Assembly: GCA_000739515.1 (NCBI GenBank) | Contig: DF820457.1 | Location: 785,275-834,035 of the forward strand | Source of the DNA: Candidatus Moduliflexus flocculans | GTDB lineage: Bacteria; Moduliflexota; Moduliflexia; Moduliflexales; Moduliflexaceae | Direction: 5' to 3' | Length of the DNA stretch: 48,761 nt | Shown: positions 8,920 to 17,700 of the stretch, one piece after another | How positions within the stretch are numbered: position 1 is the first letter of the stretch | Layout: every line of letters starts with the position of its first letter | Position numbers and translations under genes: made by a program | The notes under the pieces: model-generated | Told to the model about the DNA's origin: nothing | Database searches by the model: none | What the model saw: only the letters and a program-made list of their open reading frames with translations

Positions 8920-11125
8920 ATACGGCCTGAATCAGAAAATCCTGCATCTCTTCGATCTGAAAATTCGAAGCGAAATGCTCGACGATTCGAACAAACGGCA
9001 ACAAGGTGGCGTCTTGCTCGCCTAATAGTCGCAACGTTTCCTGAATGCCAATAACATCGCCTTGCCATGCCATTCTCAGTAATTGGCCGATAGTATCCAG
9101 CGATGGATAGATTAACGACGATGCCGATGATTGCCTTTCTCCATAAGATGGCGTCGGATATTGCCATTCGATCTTGAGCCATGTTTCTAATTTTTGAAAG
9201 AGCGCCGTCATTCGAATTGGCTTGGTCAAATAATCGTTGCACCCTGCGGCAAGGCTCATTTCTCGGGTACGATTTTCAACGCTGGCGGAAAGCGCGATTA
9301 CGACGGTATCCTCTACGTCAGGATGCTCGCGGATATGCCTGACCGTGCTCATGCCGTCCATGATTGGCATGACGATATCCAACAAGATCGCGTCGGGACG
9401 GAACGCGAGCGTTTTGTCAAACGCCTCTTTGCCATTTTCCGCTTCGTCAATAATGAAACCGACCGGCGATAACATGTCACGCAGTAATGCGCGATTGCTG
9501 GCGACATCGTCAACGATCAAAATACGCCGTGCCGCGCCAGCCATTCCAATTGGCCGCAATTCGGAGACATCGGGCGAGATGTCGCGCAAGCCGTCTTCGA
9601 CAGGAAATTCCAGGTCAAACGAAAAAACGCTCCCTTTGTTCAGATCGCTGATGACCTCAATCTCTCCTCCCATCAAACGTACTAATTGCTGACAAATAGA
9701 CAACCCTAAACCTGTGCCTTCTTCCTTGCTGATTCGTACGTCTTTTACCTGATGAAACGGGATGAAAATTTCCTTAAGATGCTCCGGTGGAATGCCAACG
9801 CCGGTATCTCGAATTTCGAATCGAATGCGATGGCAACCGGTCAATGTTTCGGCAATTGCGCGATGCTGCGAACATGGCAGAAGGCCAGAAGTCGAGACAT
9901 TGAACGTGATTGATCCAGATGTCGTAAACTTAATCGCATTGCCAAGCAAATTCAACAACACCTGGCGGAGGCGTTTTTCATCAGCGAGAATTCCCTGGGG
10001 AAGGTCTGAGGCAAGTTTGGCCTGAAACGCCAGGTCTTTTTGCTGAGCGCGAACGCGGACGATTTCCACCACATTCGCTAAAAACGTCGGCAAATGAATC
10101 GGCTCTGGCATCAGTTCTAAGCGTCGCGCTTCAATTTTGGAGAGATCTAAAATTTCGTTGATCATCAACAGCAGATGCTCGCCACTATGATGAATCACCT
10201 CAATCGCCCGGCGCTGTTCGTTATTCAGGTGATCATCGCGCTGCAAAATCTGGGTATAGCCTAAAATACCATTCAGCGGCGTGCGGAGTTCATGACTGAT
10301 GTCAGCCAGGAAATCGCTTTTCGCCCGGTTCGCGTCATCGGCAAGTTGTTTGGCTTCCAAGATGGCACGCTCAGCCTGTTTGCGTTCCGTGATGTCTTCA
10401 GCGACCTTGAGCCAATGCGTGATTTCTCCGGCCTGATTTCGAATCGGAGAGATTGCCGCCGCTTCCCAATACAGCGTGCCATCCTTTTTCTTATTGCAGA
10501 ACTCTCCGCGCCATTCCTGACCGGCAAGAATGGTTTGCCAGAGGGCGCGATAGAATTCATGAGGGTGGGTATTTGAAGAGAAAAGGTGCGGTGTTTTGCC
10601 GATAACCTCATCCAGACAATATCCTGTCAGCGTCGTGCATTTGGGATTGATGTATTCAATGCGCCCATCAAGATCGGTAATTAAGACAATGGAAGGACTT
10701 TGTTCGACAACCTGCGAAAGTTTTTGTAGTTCATGGCGGAGGCGGCGCTGTTGCTCTTCGGCGGCAATCGCCTGCCGGATTTTTACCTCTACCACGCTCA
10801 TTTCGAACGGTTTCTGGATAAAATCCGTGCCGCCGGCTTTCAAAAATGCGACGGCTAATTCGACAGAAGAGTAGGCGGTCATCATGATCGCGGGTGGGGG
10901 CGTGGGGAAAAGCGCGTTGAGTTGAAGGAATACATCCAACCCGGAACAATCCGGCATCATCTGATCCAGAAGGATTAACGCGACATCAGCATGTTGCAGA
11001 ATGGTGAGCGTTTGCTCGCCATTTTCTGCTTCCAATACACGATATTGCCATCGTTGCAGTTGATGCGTCAGCGTAAATCGCGTCGCAGCATCATCATCTA
11101 CAATTAGCACGGTCGGCATGCTCAT
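8864..11125 (-). CDS. Hybrid histidine kinase (REC-PAS-HisKA-HATPase-REC)
   Basis: A 753-residue soluble hybrid kinase. REC1 (about 4-120) has D10-D12 and phospho-acceptor D54. A PAS/PAC domain (about 130-255) includes ITDLDGRIEYINPKCTTLTG. HisKA carries His 278 in SHELRTPLNG. The HATPase has NLLGNAIKFT, DTGVGIPPEH and GTGLGLSI. REC2 carries D583 in LLDIVMPIMDG. The last 85 residues contain the same helical domain as the CHASE4 kinase. The ATG is supported by AGAGGA eight bases upstream. It is the first gene of the four-gene operon, and the region 11126-11306 must hold the promoter. A role as first phosphorelay component driving c-di-GMP output is inferred from gene order. Confidence 0.93.
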   Translation of the reverse strand: MSMPTVLIVDDDAATRFTLTHQLQRWQYRVLEAENGEQTLTILQHADVALILLDQMMPDCSGLDVFLQLNALFPTPPPAIMMTAYSSVELAVAFLKAGGTDFIQKPFEMSVVEVKIRQAIAAEEQQRRLRHELQKLSQVVEQSPSIVLITDLDGRIEYINPKCTTLTGYCLDEVIGKTPHLFSSNTHPHEFYRALWQTILAGQEWRGEFCNKKKDGTLYWEAAAISPIRNQAGEITHWLKVAEDITERKQAERAILEAKQLADDANRAKSDFLADISHELRTPLNGILGYTQILQRDDHLNNEQRRAIEVIHHSGEHLLLMINEILDLSKIEARRLELMPEPIHLPTFLANVVEIVRVRAQQKDLAFQAKLASDLPQGILADEKRLRQVLLNLLGNAIKFTTSGSITFNVSTSGLLPCSQHRAIAETLTGCHRIRFEIRDTGVGIPPEHLKEIFIPFHQVKDVRISKEEGTGLGLSICQQLVRLMGGEIEVISDLNKGSVFSFDLEFPVEDGLRDISPDVSELRPIGMAGAARRILIVDDVASNRALLRDMLSPVGFIIDEAENGKEAFDKTLAFRPDAILLDIVMPIMDGMSTVRHIREHPDVEDTVVIALSASVENRTREMSLAAGCNDYLTKPIRMTALFQKLETWLKIEWQYPTPSYGERQSSASSLIYPSLDTIGQLLRMAWQGDVIGIQETLRLLGEQDATLLPFVRIVEHFASNFQIEEMQDFLIQAVYDTYDVVIERKIHHPRRG

Positions 11126-11272
11126 GGCGTTTTCCTCTAAACCCGGAGGGAATAAACATAAGGGATTTATGATAAAAATGACGCGTTTGGCAAATTTTTG
11201 TAAAGTAAAATATGCTCAAAAAAACCGCATTTGGACGATGCTCTGCGCGACCGGAGTCTCTCGAAAGGCGAT

Positions 11273-11297
11273 TCGTGGTTCGGTAAGCTCGCCACGA
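11273..11297. repeat. Short palindrome upstream of the sensory operon
   Basis: TCGTGG (11273-11278) and CCACGA (11292-11297) flank a 13-nt loop. It looks like part of a short palindromic repeat. It lies between the divergently placed end of the glycosyltransferase gene and the operon promoter region. Confidence 0.35.
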
Positions 11298-11306
11298 GAA
11301 AAAAGA

Positions 11307-12785
11307 TTATTCCTGCCGCCGATAATTTTCGGCGCGATAGACGCGGATGTCTTCGACGACTTTATCGCCGCGTTTCAGCGGAAACTGACTGACGAATTCG
11401 AGCCGTTCAAACGCCTCGATAATACCTGGTTTCGGTTCTTTTCCCGTATCGAAATAGAGATAATTTTTTCCCTGAAATGTCGCTCGATCCTGCCAGATGT
11501 CGAATTGATTCTGGCGGCTGTCAATATTAAAACAAGTGACAGGCACGTTCGCATAGAACATAATTTCCGACGCTAATTGATAGCGGTTCGCCGCGATTTC
11601 GTAGCCGGGATATTGCGTCATGACCGCTTTCACGCCCGCGTCAAGCTGTTCCCATCCGAAATATTCGTCCGTGCGATCTTTCCGAATCGGCAGGAACGGA
11701 AAATAAATATGCGTCAGCAAGACAACCAACACGACGATGGAGTAGCCGAGATGCGCGTTCCACAGCGCTCGTCCCAAGCGCTTTGGCTGCATGGCGCGTT
11801 CATAAAATGCAACCGCTAACAGAATGCCCGGTACATAGGCAAAGCATGGCCAATTCGCCTCCATCTTCTTCTGAAACGAGAGCGCGAGAAAAAAGAGAAA
11901 CGGCACTCCGGCGAAACAGGCAAGGAATTTCTCCTGTAATGAAGCGCGTTTCCAGTGGAATAACACGGCGAACAACGCGACGAAAAAGATCACGAATAAA
12001 ATCGGCCCGATTAAGCCGACCTGGCTGCCGAGAAATTCAATAAATTTATCCCAGCGCGGAAATTTTGGGTTCGGTTTTGTATTAAATCCATGCTGCAATT
12101 GAAAGCCGAAATTGATCCAGCCATGCTGCGAATTCCAATAAATCACGGGCGAAAAAATGGCGAGTGAGAGGACGAAGACGGCATAGGGAATCGCTTTTTT
12201 GAACCATTTCCGGTTTTCCGGCAGCAGCAGATAAAGGAAAAACGACAGATAGACCAGAAACGAGACGAGTTTCGACACTAATGCAAGGCCGGTCATTGTT
12301 CCGGCCAGCAGCCATTGTTTGGCGTCGCCATCCTGCGTGGCGCGGTAAAAATGGTACATCGCGCCGCTCAGGAAAAAAATCATCGGCACGTCCGGCGTGG
12401 CGATCAGCGAGCCAGCCATAAAGAGCAGCGTCAGATTTGACAAGACGACTGTGTAAAACGCCCGGCGCGTATCCTGAAAGAGCAAATTCGCGAAATGAAA
12501 CATATAAACGGACGAGCCGGCAGTCAAAATCGCTGTCACTAAGCGCAGCACGATGATTTTGTTATGCACGAAGCGCCCGACGGCGGCGATGAAATACATC
12601 AGCATCGGCGGGTGGCAATAATACGACAAATCGAGCTTGTCCGCCCACGCCCAGTAATACGCTTCATCCGGCAGGGCGTTCAGGTGCGAGCCGTAAATCA
12701 GGCGGAAAATCGTGATGACTAAGATAAAGACAAACGTTCTGCTTTCATAGAGGTCTTGCGTGGTGTCTGTTGTATCTGTTCGCAT
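11307..12785 (-). CDS. Glycosyltransferase family 39 (ArnT/PMT-like) membrane protein
   Basis: A 492-residue polytopic membrane protein. The first extracytoplasmic loop contains PDEAYYWAWADKLDLSYY followed by CHPPM, the GT39 signature with the catalytic acidic pair. About ten hydrophobic segments follow, then a soluble C-terminal domain from about residue 385. Known relatives (ArnT, PMT and related) move sugars from polyprenyl-phosphate donors to lipid A, proteins or other lipids on the periplasmic side. The acceptor here cannot be told from sequence. The start has no obvious ribosome-binding site. The downstream-facing PAP2 phosphatase gene on the same strand could recycle the lipid carrier, which would fit a shared job, although a repeat separates the two genes. 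Confidence 0.88.
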   Translation of the reverse strand: MRTDTTDTTQDLYESRTFVFILVITIFRLIYGSHLNALPDEAYYWAWADKLDLSYYCHPPMLMYFIAAVGRFVHNKIIVLRLVTAILTAGSSVYMFHFANLLFQDTRRAFYTVVLSNLTLLFMAGSLIATPDVPMIFFLSGAMYHFYRATQDGDAKQWLLAGTMTGLALVSKLVSFLVYLSFFLYLLLPENRKWFKKAIPYAVFVLSLAIFSPVIYWNSQHGWINFGFQLQHGFNTKPNPKFPRWDKFIEFLGSQVGLIGPILFVIFFVALFAVLFHWKRASLQEKFLACFAGVPFLFFLALSFQKKMEANWPCFAYVPGILLAVAFYERAMQPKRLGRALWNAHLGYSIVVLVVLLTHIYFPFLPIRKDRTDEYFGWEQLDAGVKAVMTQYPGYEIAANRYQLASEIMFYANVPVTCFNIDSRQNQFDIWQDRATFQGKNYLYFDTGKEPKPGIIEAFERLEFVSQFPLKRGDKVVEDIRVYRAENYRRQE

Positions 12786-12807
12786 TGTGGATGAATATTT
12801 GAAATTC

Positions 12808-12834
12808 GTAGGGGCGCGGAGACCGCGCCCCTAC
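12808..12834. repeat. Palindromic repeat GTAGGGGCGCGG-type
   Basis: A near-perfect 27-bp palindrome with arms GTAGGGGCGCGG and CCGCGCCCCTAC and a 3-nt centre. It lies between the PAP2 and GT39 genes. Similar GTAGGGGCGCGG palindromes are widespread in environmental bacterial genomes. It could also serve as a terminator stem for the PAP2 transcript. Confidence 0.75.
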
Positions 12835-12870
12835 AATGTTATTTTTCTTGTGTTACATTTCTAAACAATT

Positions 12871-13560
12871 TCAGTCGCCATTTTTGAATTGATGATAATA
12901 CCGTTCAATCTGTTTTCCAACGGCCAGCATCCACTGAAGCAGGCGTTTTCCTGTCGGCGTCGCCGCAAATTTGAGTGCCTGCATTTCTATCCATGTGCCG
13001 GCTTGCTGCGGCCATTGACGACGTTCGGCCTGCTGCCACGCGAAAATCCAGCCGAGGCTGATGCTTGCGCCGATGACCATGCCCGCAAGGACATCTAACG
13101 GATAATGCACGCCGACATAGACGCGGCTGTATCCAATCACTCCGGCGATGCATGCGCAAGCGGCTTGATAGCGGCGACGGCGATAATAATACGCAAACAT
13201 GGTCATCGCTGCCGTAATGTTGGCGGCATGATTCGACGGAAAGCCGTATTTCCCGCCTTTTTTGCCAAGCACGCGGGCGTCTTCCAACGCATGAGACGGG
13301 CGCAGGCGATGAAATGCTTGTTTGACAACTTGATAGCAAAAGATATCCGTCGTTGTTACTGATAGAATGACAAGCAACGCCACAAGGCGCTCCCGTTCTT
13401 TGCCGCGCCACAGCATAAATAACGCCAGAATTGCCAGCGGTGCAATCCAGTTGCGCGCATTCGTCACAAACGGCATGACAACATCAAACACCGGATTTGT
13501 CAGCGTCGAATTCAATAAGCGAAACAACGCGGTATCCATTGCTAACAGCCAGTCCAACAC
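12871..13560 (-). CDS. PAP2-family membrane phosphatase
   Basis: A 229-residue membrane protein with the three PAP2/acid phosphatase motifs: KQAFHRLRP (80-88), PSNH (108-111) and SRVYVGVHYPLD (145-156), including the catalytic His residues. Five or six hydrophobic segments are present. Relatives dephosphorylate phosphatidic acid, phosphatidylglycerol phosphate or undecaprenyl pyrophosphate on the outer face of the inner membrane; the substrate is not decided by sequence. It starts at GTG 13560, supported by AAGGAG about eight bases upstream (13568-13573). The last 50 residues after the final membrane segment are a basic, amphipathic tail beyond the usual core. Confidence 0.9.
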   Translation of the reverse strand: MLDWLLAMDTALFRLLNSTLTNPVFDVVMPFVTNARNWIAPLAILALFMLWRGKERERLVALLVILSVTTTDIFCYQVVKQAFHRLRPSHALEDARVLGKKGGKYGFPSNHAANITAAMTMFAYYYRRRRYQAACACIAGVIGYSRVYVGVHYPLDVLAGMVIGASISLGWIFAWQQAERRQWPQQAGTWIEMQALKFAATPTGKRLLQWMLAVGKQIERYYHQFKNGD

Positions 13561-13665
13561 AGTATTTCTCCTTATTATTCAGGGATTGCCAACTGAAATG
13601 ATTTGCTCCGCGCTATTGTCTGGCAGGGTTTCAAGCAAGGAAAAAATGAAAGGAATTATCTGATT

Positions 13666-13693
13666 CCTGCCGGAGTTCGAGAACTCCGGCAGG
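13666..13693. terminator. Perfect hairpin downstream of small exported-protein gene
   Basis: Arms CCTGCCGGAGTTC (13666-13678) and GAACTCCGGCAGG (13681-13693) form a 13-bp stem with a 2-nt centre, 18 bases after the stop codon of the minus-strand gene at 13711. It is terminator-like without a strong T-run, or a repeat used as a transcript end. Confidence 0.55.
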
Positions 13694-13710
13694 ATGAAGA
13701 CATGCGATGT

Positions 13711-14244
13711 TTATGGCTTTTTGAATGACTGAATAATCGCTTTTAACTGATCGGCATATTTTGTTTCGGCATCAGGATTTCCCCAATATACCAACGCAAA
13801 CATCGTTTTGCCATCTGGCGAGAAAAATGCGGCAGAAATTGTAATGTCGCTGCCATCTTCTTTGTCTTTTGCCGGGCCGGCCACTTCAACAAATTTAATG
13901 CCATTGACTTCAAATGTCGAAGGCTCGCCAGCTTTGAAATCAGTCGCATATTCCGCGATAAATTCATCAATCCCTTCCGCTTCGGCTTTCAAAGCGGCGT
14001 CAACATCGTCGCCGACTTCTTTTTCATCTAATGGCCAAATATCGAACTCAATCGCTTCGTCTGGCGATGTTGCATACACGCCACGCACATCTTCCTGATC
14101 TAACTCAACACTCCAATCATCAGGAAAATCAATTGATAGCACCGGCGCATCTGACGGATATGTATAGGTTTTTGCCGCAAACGCCATGCCGGCACACAGC
14201 GCAACACTTGCCAATACCACGAGCAACATCGAAATCTTTTTCAT
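13711..14244 (-). CDS. Small exported protein, possibly PsbP/Mog1-like fold
   Basis: A 177-residue protein with a clear signal peptide (MKKISMLLVVLASVALCAG then AFA-A). ATG 14244 is supported by AAGGAG at 14253-14258; longer upstream starts are in frame but unsupported. The mature protein begins TYTYPSDAPVLSIDFPDDW and has a repeating pattern of short strands with conserved VNGIKFVEVAG and FFSPDGKTMFALVYWG, ending in a helix (LKAIIQSFKKP). The layout recalls DcrB/DUF1795 proteins with a PsbP/Mog1 fold, but that is a fold-level impression only. Function is unknown. It sits alone between repeats on the minus strand. Confidence 0.78.
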   Translation of the reverse strand: MKKISMLLVVLASVALCAGMAFAAKTYTYPSDAPVLSIDFPDDWSVELDQEDVRGVYATSPDEAIEFDIWPLDEKEVGDDVDAALKAEAEGIDEFIAEYATDFKAGEPSTFEVNGIKFVEVAGPAKDKEDGSDITISAAFFSPDGKTMFALVYWGNPDAETKYADQLKAIIQSFKKP

Positions 14245-14471
14245 GCAACGAACTCCTTGTGAAAGAAGAAAATGTGGGCGCGAAGAATTCTCCGTTTCTT
14301 TTCTGCCACATTGACTTATTGATTGAGACACACAAACACGAATACGACGTGTATTACTTTGTTTTGCTATCGCCCGTTGTCAATAGAGAAAAATAAAAAA
14401 ATTTGCGTCTATTTCGTCTATAGGGTGTTCGGTGGGGTCGAAGATACCGCGTAATGTCGTCTTCAATGGCG

Positions 14472-15461
14472 TCAAATCAGATGAAGAAGATAATACAATA
14501 TCGGCAGGGTTACAATCAACCCGCCAGTTGTGAATAAAAAGCAGGAGTTGGTCACGTCGAGATCAAGATTGTAGAGGGAAGAAGCGACCAGCCCGTTAAA
14601 CGCAACTGGCATGGAAGAAACGACCAACACCACTTTCATCGGCAATCCGCCGTCAATCTTATGATAACCGAGCAAAAGCGCTAACAATGACAGGCAGAGC
14701 GGAACGCACACAAATTTAATTCCGGCGATGATGATGCATTCCCGCAGATAATTTTTGATCCGGCTGAATTTCAGCGTCATCCCGATGGTAATGAGCAAGA
14801 TAAAAGTCGTGCCAGGAATAAAAATCGCATTGATTGCGCCGAAAATCGGCGGGCGCGGAACGCCAGCAATTTTGAGGAGAGCGCCAATCGTTAAGGTTGA
14901 TAGACCGGAAAGAATGAATGGATCGCGAAGGAATTTTTTTAGCGAACGCGATGTTCCCGCCTGCGCTGAATTTCCCTTTATTCCATAGCTTTTGGCAATC
15001 GGAAACCCGATCATGAGATAGAGAAACGGCTGAAGCACCGTATAAATTGTCATCAGCGCAAACGCCCGCTCGTCTAAAAAGATAAATGCCACCAATCCGC
15101 CAATCGAACCGATATTCGCAAATGCGCCGCAAGTGAATAATGCTCCCGCCTGTCTTGGCGGCAGCCGCAGCAAGCGTTCCGCCGCAATCGCCAACCCGCC
15201 GCCGAGCGATACACCAACCACGTCGAGCAACGGCAGCATCAACATCGAACGATCTGGGATCTCGACAATCCAAATCGCGGCAAGGAATGTGAAGGGTCCG
15301 AAAAACAGCATCGCCAGCTTCTGCATCGCTTTGCGCAGATCGTTCAGCGGCAATGGAAAACGATTTCGCGCGGCGAGTTGCTGGAGCGCGTACCCGAAAG
15401 AGATGCCAGAAAGAATTAAGGCAAGCGAAAAAAAGAATTTTGACATAACGTTTTGTGTCAT
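14472..15461 (-). CDS. AEC-family transporter (auxin efflux carrier type)
   Basis: A 329-residue membrane protein with about ten hydrophobic segments arranged as two halves, typical of the AEC/Mem_trans family (about 300-320 residues). The first half carries GALFTCGAFANIGSIGG, matching the family's discontinuous-helix region, and the second half ends with SSMPVAFNGLVASSLYNLD and a final hydrophobic helix. Bacterial members move organic anions such as malate or malonate, or amino-acid derivatives. The substrate cannot be deduced. Start ATG 15461 has no strong ribosome-binding site; ATG 15446 is an alternative. It has no operon partner: repeats lie on the upstream side. Confidence 0.88.
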   Translation of the reverse strand: MTQNVMSKFFFSLALILSGISFGYALQQLAARNRFPLPLNDLRKAMQKLAMLFFGPFTFLAAIWIVEIPDRSMLMLPLLDVVGVSLGGGLAIAAERLLRLPPRQAGALFTCGAFANIGSIGGLVAFIFLDERAFALMTIYTVLQPFLYLMIGFPIAKSYGIKGNSAQAGTSRSLKKFLRDPFILSGLSTLTIGALLKIAGVPRPPIFGAINAIFIPGTTFILLITIGMTLKFSRIKNYLRECIIIAGIKFVCVPLCLSLLALLLGYHKIDGGLPMKVVLVVSSMPVAFNGLVASSLYNLDLDVTNSCFLFTTGGLIVTLPILYYLLHLI

Positions 15462-15476
15462 TCACGGCGATACCCC

Positions 15477-15505
15477 GGAAGCGCTAAAGCACGCTTTTAC
15501 GCTCC
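15477..15505. repeat. Imperfect palindrome GGAAGCGCTAAAGC-type
   Basis: GGAAGCGCTAAAGC is followed by a near-inverted copy, GCTTTTACGCTCC. It resembles a common small dispersed palindrome. It lies directly upstream of the AEC transporter start. Confidence 0.5.
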
Positions 15506-15618
15506 TGAAGTCGTTTCGCGCGATTGCAAGAAACAAAAATGTGCGCCGAGAACGTTGTCAAGAGAAATGCCAGAAGGACGAACAAAAGTCGTGTCGAATT
15601 CGTTTCCTTCTTTCATTA

Positions 15619-15718
15619 TATAGATGCGAGTGTTGATTTTTAATCAGACCTCACAGGTTTTTAAAATCTGTGAGGTCTCTGAGCGACAGAATATTAACTT
15701 TTAATGCTCGCATCTATA
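15619..15718. repeat. Nested composite palindrome (family C inside TATAGATGCGAG repeats)
   Basis: The outer arms are TATAGATGCGAG (15619-15630) and CTCGCATCTATA (15707-15718). Between them sits a complete family C palindrome (15647-15677, GACCTCACAG...TGTGAGGTC). The same arrangement recurs at 24774-24865 with similar outer arms and different spacer sequence, so the composite behaves as one unit. Confidence 0.8.
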
Positions 15719-15807
15719 ATGGCGCGTTGATTAGGGACTGAAGAGATGAATGCTTCTCATTTTCGTCTTTTATTCTCTTTTGATTTTATTTATTTTTCAT
15801 TTTACGC

Positions 15808-15836
15808 TTGACAGATCATCGCAATCAAAAAATAAT
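15808..15836 (+). promoter_or_regulatory. Sigma70-type promoter for FtsK-like/HTH gene
   Basis: A perfect -35 TTGACA (15808-15813) is followed by a 17-bp spacer and -10 AATAAT (15831-15836; five of six consensus bases), downstream of a very AT-rich tract. It lies 94 bases before ATG 15930, giving a leader of about 85 nt. If ATG 15870 were the start, the leader would be about 27 nt. Confidence 0.6.
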
Positions 15837-15929
15837 GAAGATACCAGAAGCGGGAGGGATTGATTGCAGATGAACAAGGTGTTCCCATTCGAAATCAATC
15901 CTTTTTGCGCAAAGGAGGTGGCTTGCATC

Positions 15930-17579
15930 ATGACAATTCAACGTCTTTCTGGCATCATCCTGCTGTTTGTGATCATTATTACGGCCGCAATTTTTCACGC
16001 CAGTTATCCGCGTGCGCTTTCGCGTTCTGCTGCCATTCAGAACGCGCAGGAACGCTTACAAATCGAGCGCATTGACTTGCAACGCCAGACGTTGCAACGA
16101 AATGATCGGCTGAAATTTTACGGAACGCTGAGCGTAATTGGCTCGTTTAATCTTGCCGTACTGCTTCTCGCCATTGGAATTGCTCATTCCAGGATAAAAG
16201 CCGCGTCGGTGTTCACGCTGCGAATTGGCGAGCAGAGCGCGATTCCGGTTCGTTACAAGGATTTGCCGCGCATCTATCCGATTGCGTTGAATTTGTCGCT
16301 TGCGGAGCTTGAAGGCTCGGCCAGCGATTCGCACGACAAAGCATATCAGATTTCGCGCCAGATGATCGAGGATGCCGCCAATTACACGCGGGCGCTGAGC
16401 AGTCATGCGCCGAACCGACTCTGGGGGAACGAGCCGACGCAAACGCTGTCAATGGCGATTGCAGCAACGACGCCCACCTTTGCGGAACTGCTTGAAAACG
16501 GGACAATTGCGCCGGGAAAGCCATTGTTGCTCGGTTATGCCGATGGACAGCCGCAAACAAGAGAATTGCGCGACCTGAAATCACTGGCGATTGCAGGCTG
16601 GCAGGGGAGTGGGAAAACCTCGTCCACCGCCTATTTGATTGCGTCCAGCGTTTTCGCATACAGCGTGCACGCCTATATTCTCGACCCGCATCAGCAGCAC
16701 CCGGAAAGCCTGTCCGCGTTGATCCGTCCGCTGACCGCAACAGGCCGCGTTCATATCGTCAATCCGTTTGATACGCCCAAGTTGATCCGCGATTTGACGC
16801 AGCGGCTTGATCGGCGTCTGGCTGGCGAAGAGCCGAGCGAGCCGGGTTTGTTGTTTGTGATTGACGAATTGGCGCGGCTCGCGAACATGGAATGTTTCGA
16901 TGAACTTGTCCGCTTGTTGGAACGCTGTACCGAAGAAACGCGCAAGGCGAACATCACCTTTTTCGGCAGTTCGCCGAAATGGACGGCACGCTATTTCAAA
17001 GGCCGCGCCGATATTCGCGGCTGCATGAACTCGATGCTGATTCACAAGACCAAGCCATCGCAGGCGGATTTGCTGCTGGAAGACAGTCAGGAAAAACAAT
17101 TGGTAAAGGGGTTGCAGCAGCCGGGCGACGCGATTCTCGCCACCGATTTTGCGCCGCCGCTGTGCGTGAGCATTCCGCGCTGCGTCAAAGCCGACATGGA
17201 GACGATTGCCCGTCGTATGCGTGAATCGCGGCAAGAGGCGGACATGGGTATTTACGACATGCCGCAAGAAGAAGAACGAACGCCGGCATTCGCGCCGGAG
17301 GTCATCTCGCTGGCCGAGCGTCGTCGCAAAAACACGCAGTTCGCGTTCAAAGGGTTGCATCCACAGGATATGACGATTGATTTGATTCGCGAGCAATTCG
17401 CCCGACTTAAGGAGGAACAGCCTGACCTGACACAGGCGGAAATCGCTTCACGGGCAGGATTATCGCCGAGTGTCTTCAGTAAAATATTGAATAAAAAACA
17501 GGCATTAACATTTGACCAGCAGCAACGACTCTATGATGCTCTATTTGCGGACATGCGCGAATGCCGACAATTTGCCTGA
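15930..17579 (+). CDS. Membrane-anchored FtsK/HerA-like ATPase with C-terminal HTH
   Basis: A 549-residue protein. Two N-terminal membrane segments (about 5-24 and 63-85) flank a short charged coil. A P-loop ATPase core follows with Walker A GWQGSGKTS (223-231) and Walker B LLFVIDELA (about 306-314). GLQQPGDAIL near the end of the core resembles the GDML element of FtsK motors, so it looks closer to FtsK/SpoIIIE than VirD4. Residues about 499-526 form a Cro/XRE-type helix-turn-helix (LTQAEIASRAGLSPSVFSKI), in place of an FtsK gamma domain. ATG 15930 is chosen for AAAGGAGGT at 15911-15919; ATG 15870 behind GGGAGG is an alternative. No relaxase, integrase or conjugation gene is near. A DNA pump that chooses its DNA through the HTH is inference. 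Confidence 0.78.
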   Translation: MTIQRLSGIILLFVIIITAAIFHASYPRALSRSAAIQNAQERLQIERIDLQRQTLQRNDRLKFYGTLSVIGSFNLAVLLLAIGIAHSRIKAASVFTLRIGEQSAIPVRYKDLPRIYPIALNLSLAELEGSASDSHDKAYQISRQMIEDAANYTRALSSHAPNRLWGNEPTQTLSMAIAATTPTFAELLENGTIAPGKPLLLGYADGQPQTRELRDLKSLAIAGWQGSGKTSSTAYLIASSVFAYSVHAYILDPHQQHPESLSALIRPLTATGRVHIVNPFDTPKLIRDLTQRLDRRLAGEEPSEPGLLFVIDELARLANMECFDELVRLLERCTEETRKANITFFGSSPKWTARYFKGRADIRGCMNSMLIHKTKPSQADLLLEDSQEKQLVKGLQQPGDAILATDFAPPLCVSIPRCVKADMETIARRMRESRQEADMGIYDMPQEEERTPAFAPEVISLAERRRKNTQFAFKGLHPQDMTIDLIREQFARLKEEQPDLTQAEIASRAGLSPSVFSKILNKKQALTFDQQQRLYDALFADMRECRQFA

Positions 17580-17600
17580 ACCTGAGCAGTAACACCAAAT

Positions 17601-17642
17601 TGAGGAGGCAAACTGCGCGGCAATGTGCAATTTGCCTCCTCA
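17601..17642 (+). terminator. Terminator hairpin after FtsK-like/HTH gene
   Basis: A perfect 12-bp stem, TGAGGAGGCAAA (17601-17612) and TTTGCCTCCTCA (17631-17642), with an 18-nt loop and TTT directly after it. It starts 21 bases after the stop codon. Confidence 0.6.
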
Positions 17643-17700
17643 TTTCCCTCCATCCTGCCATTCAAGCGTTTTAAAGTATCACACAAATCAGTCTATTTAC

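Larger units (their letters stand above)
15462..15929. other. Intergenic region between divergent AEC and FtsK-like genes
   Basis: This stretch holds an imperfect palindrome (15477-15505), a nested composite repeat (15619-15718), an AT-rich tract (about 15750-15805) and a sigma70-type promoter (15808-15836). An in-frame extension of the downstream gene to ATG 15870 or TTG 15864 is possible. No other gene is seen. Confidence 0.7.

Noticed and set aside
16581..17396. Open frame of 271 codons antisense to the FtsK-like/HTH gene
   Set aside because: The sense frame has Walker motifs and a recognisable HTH. The antisense frame is Arg/Gln-rich, as expected from a mirrored coding frame.
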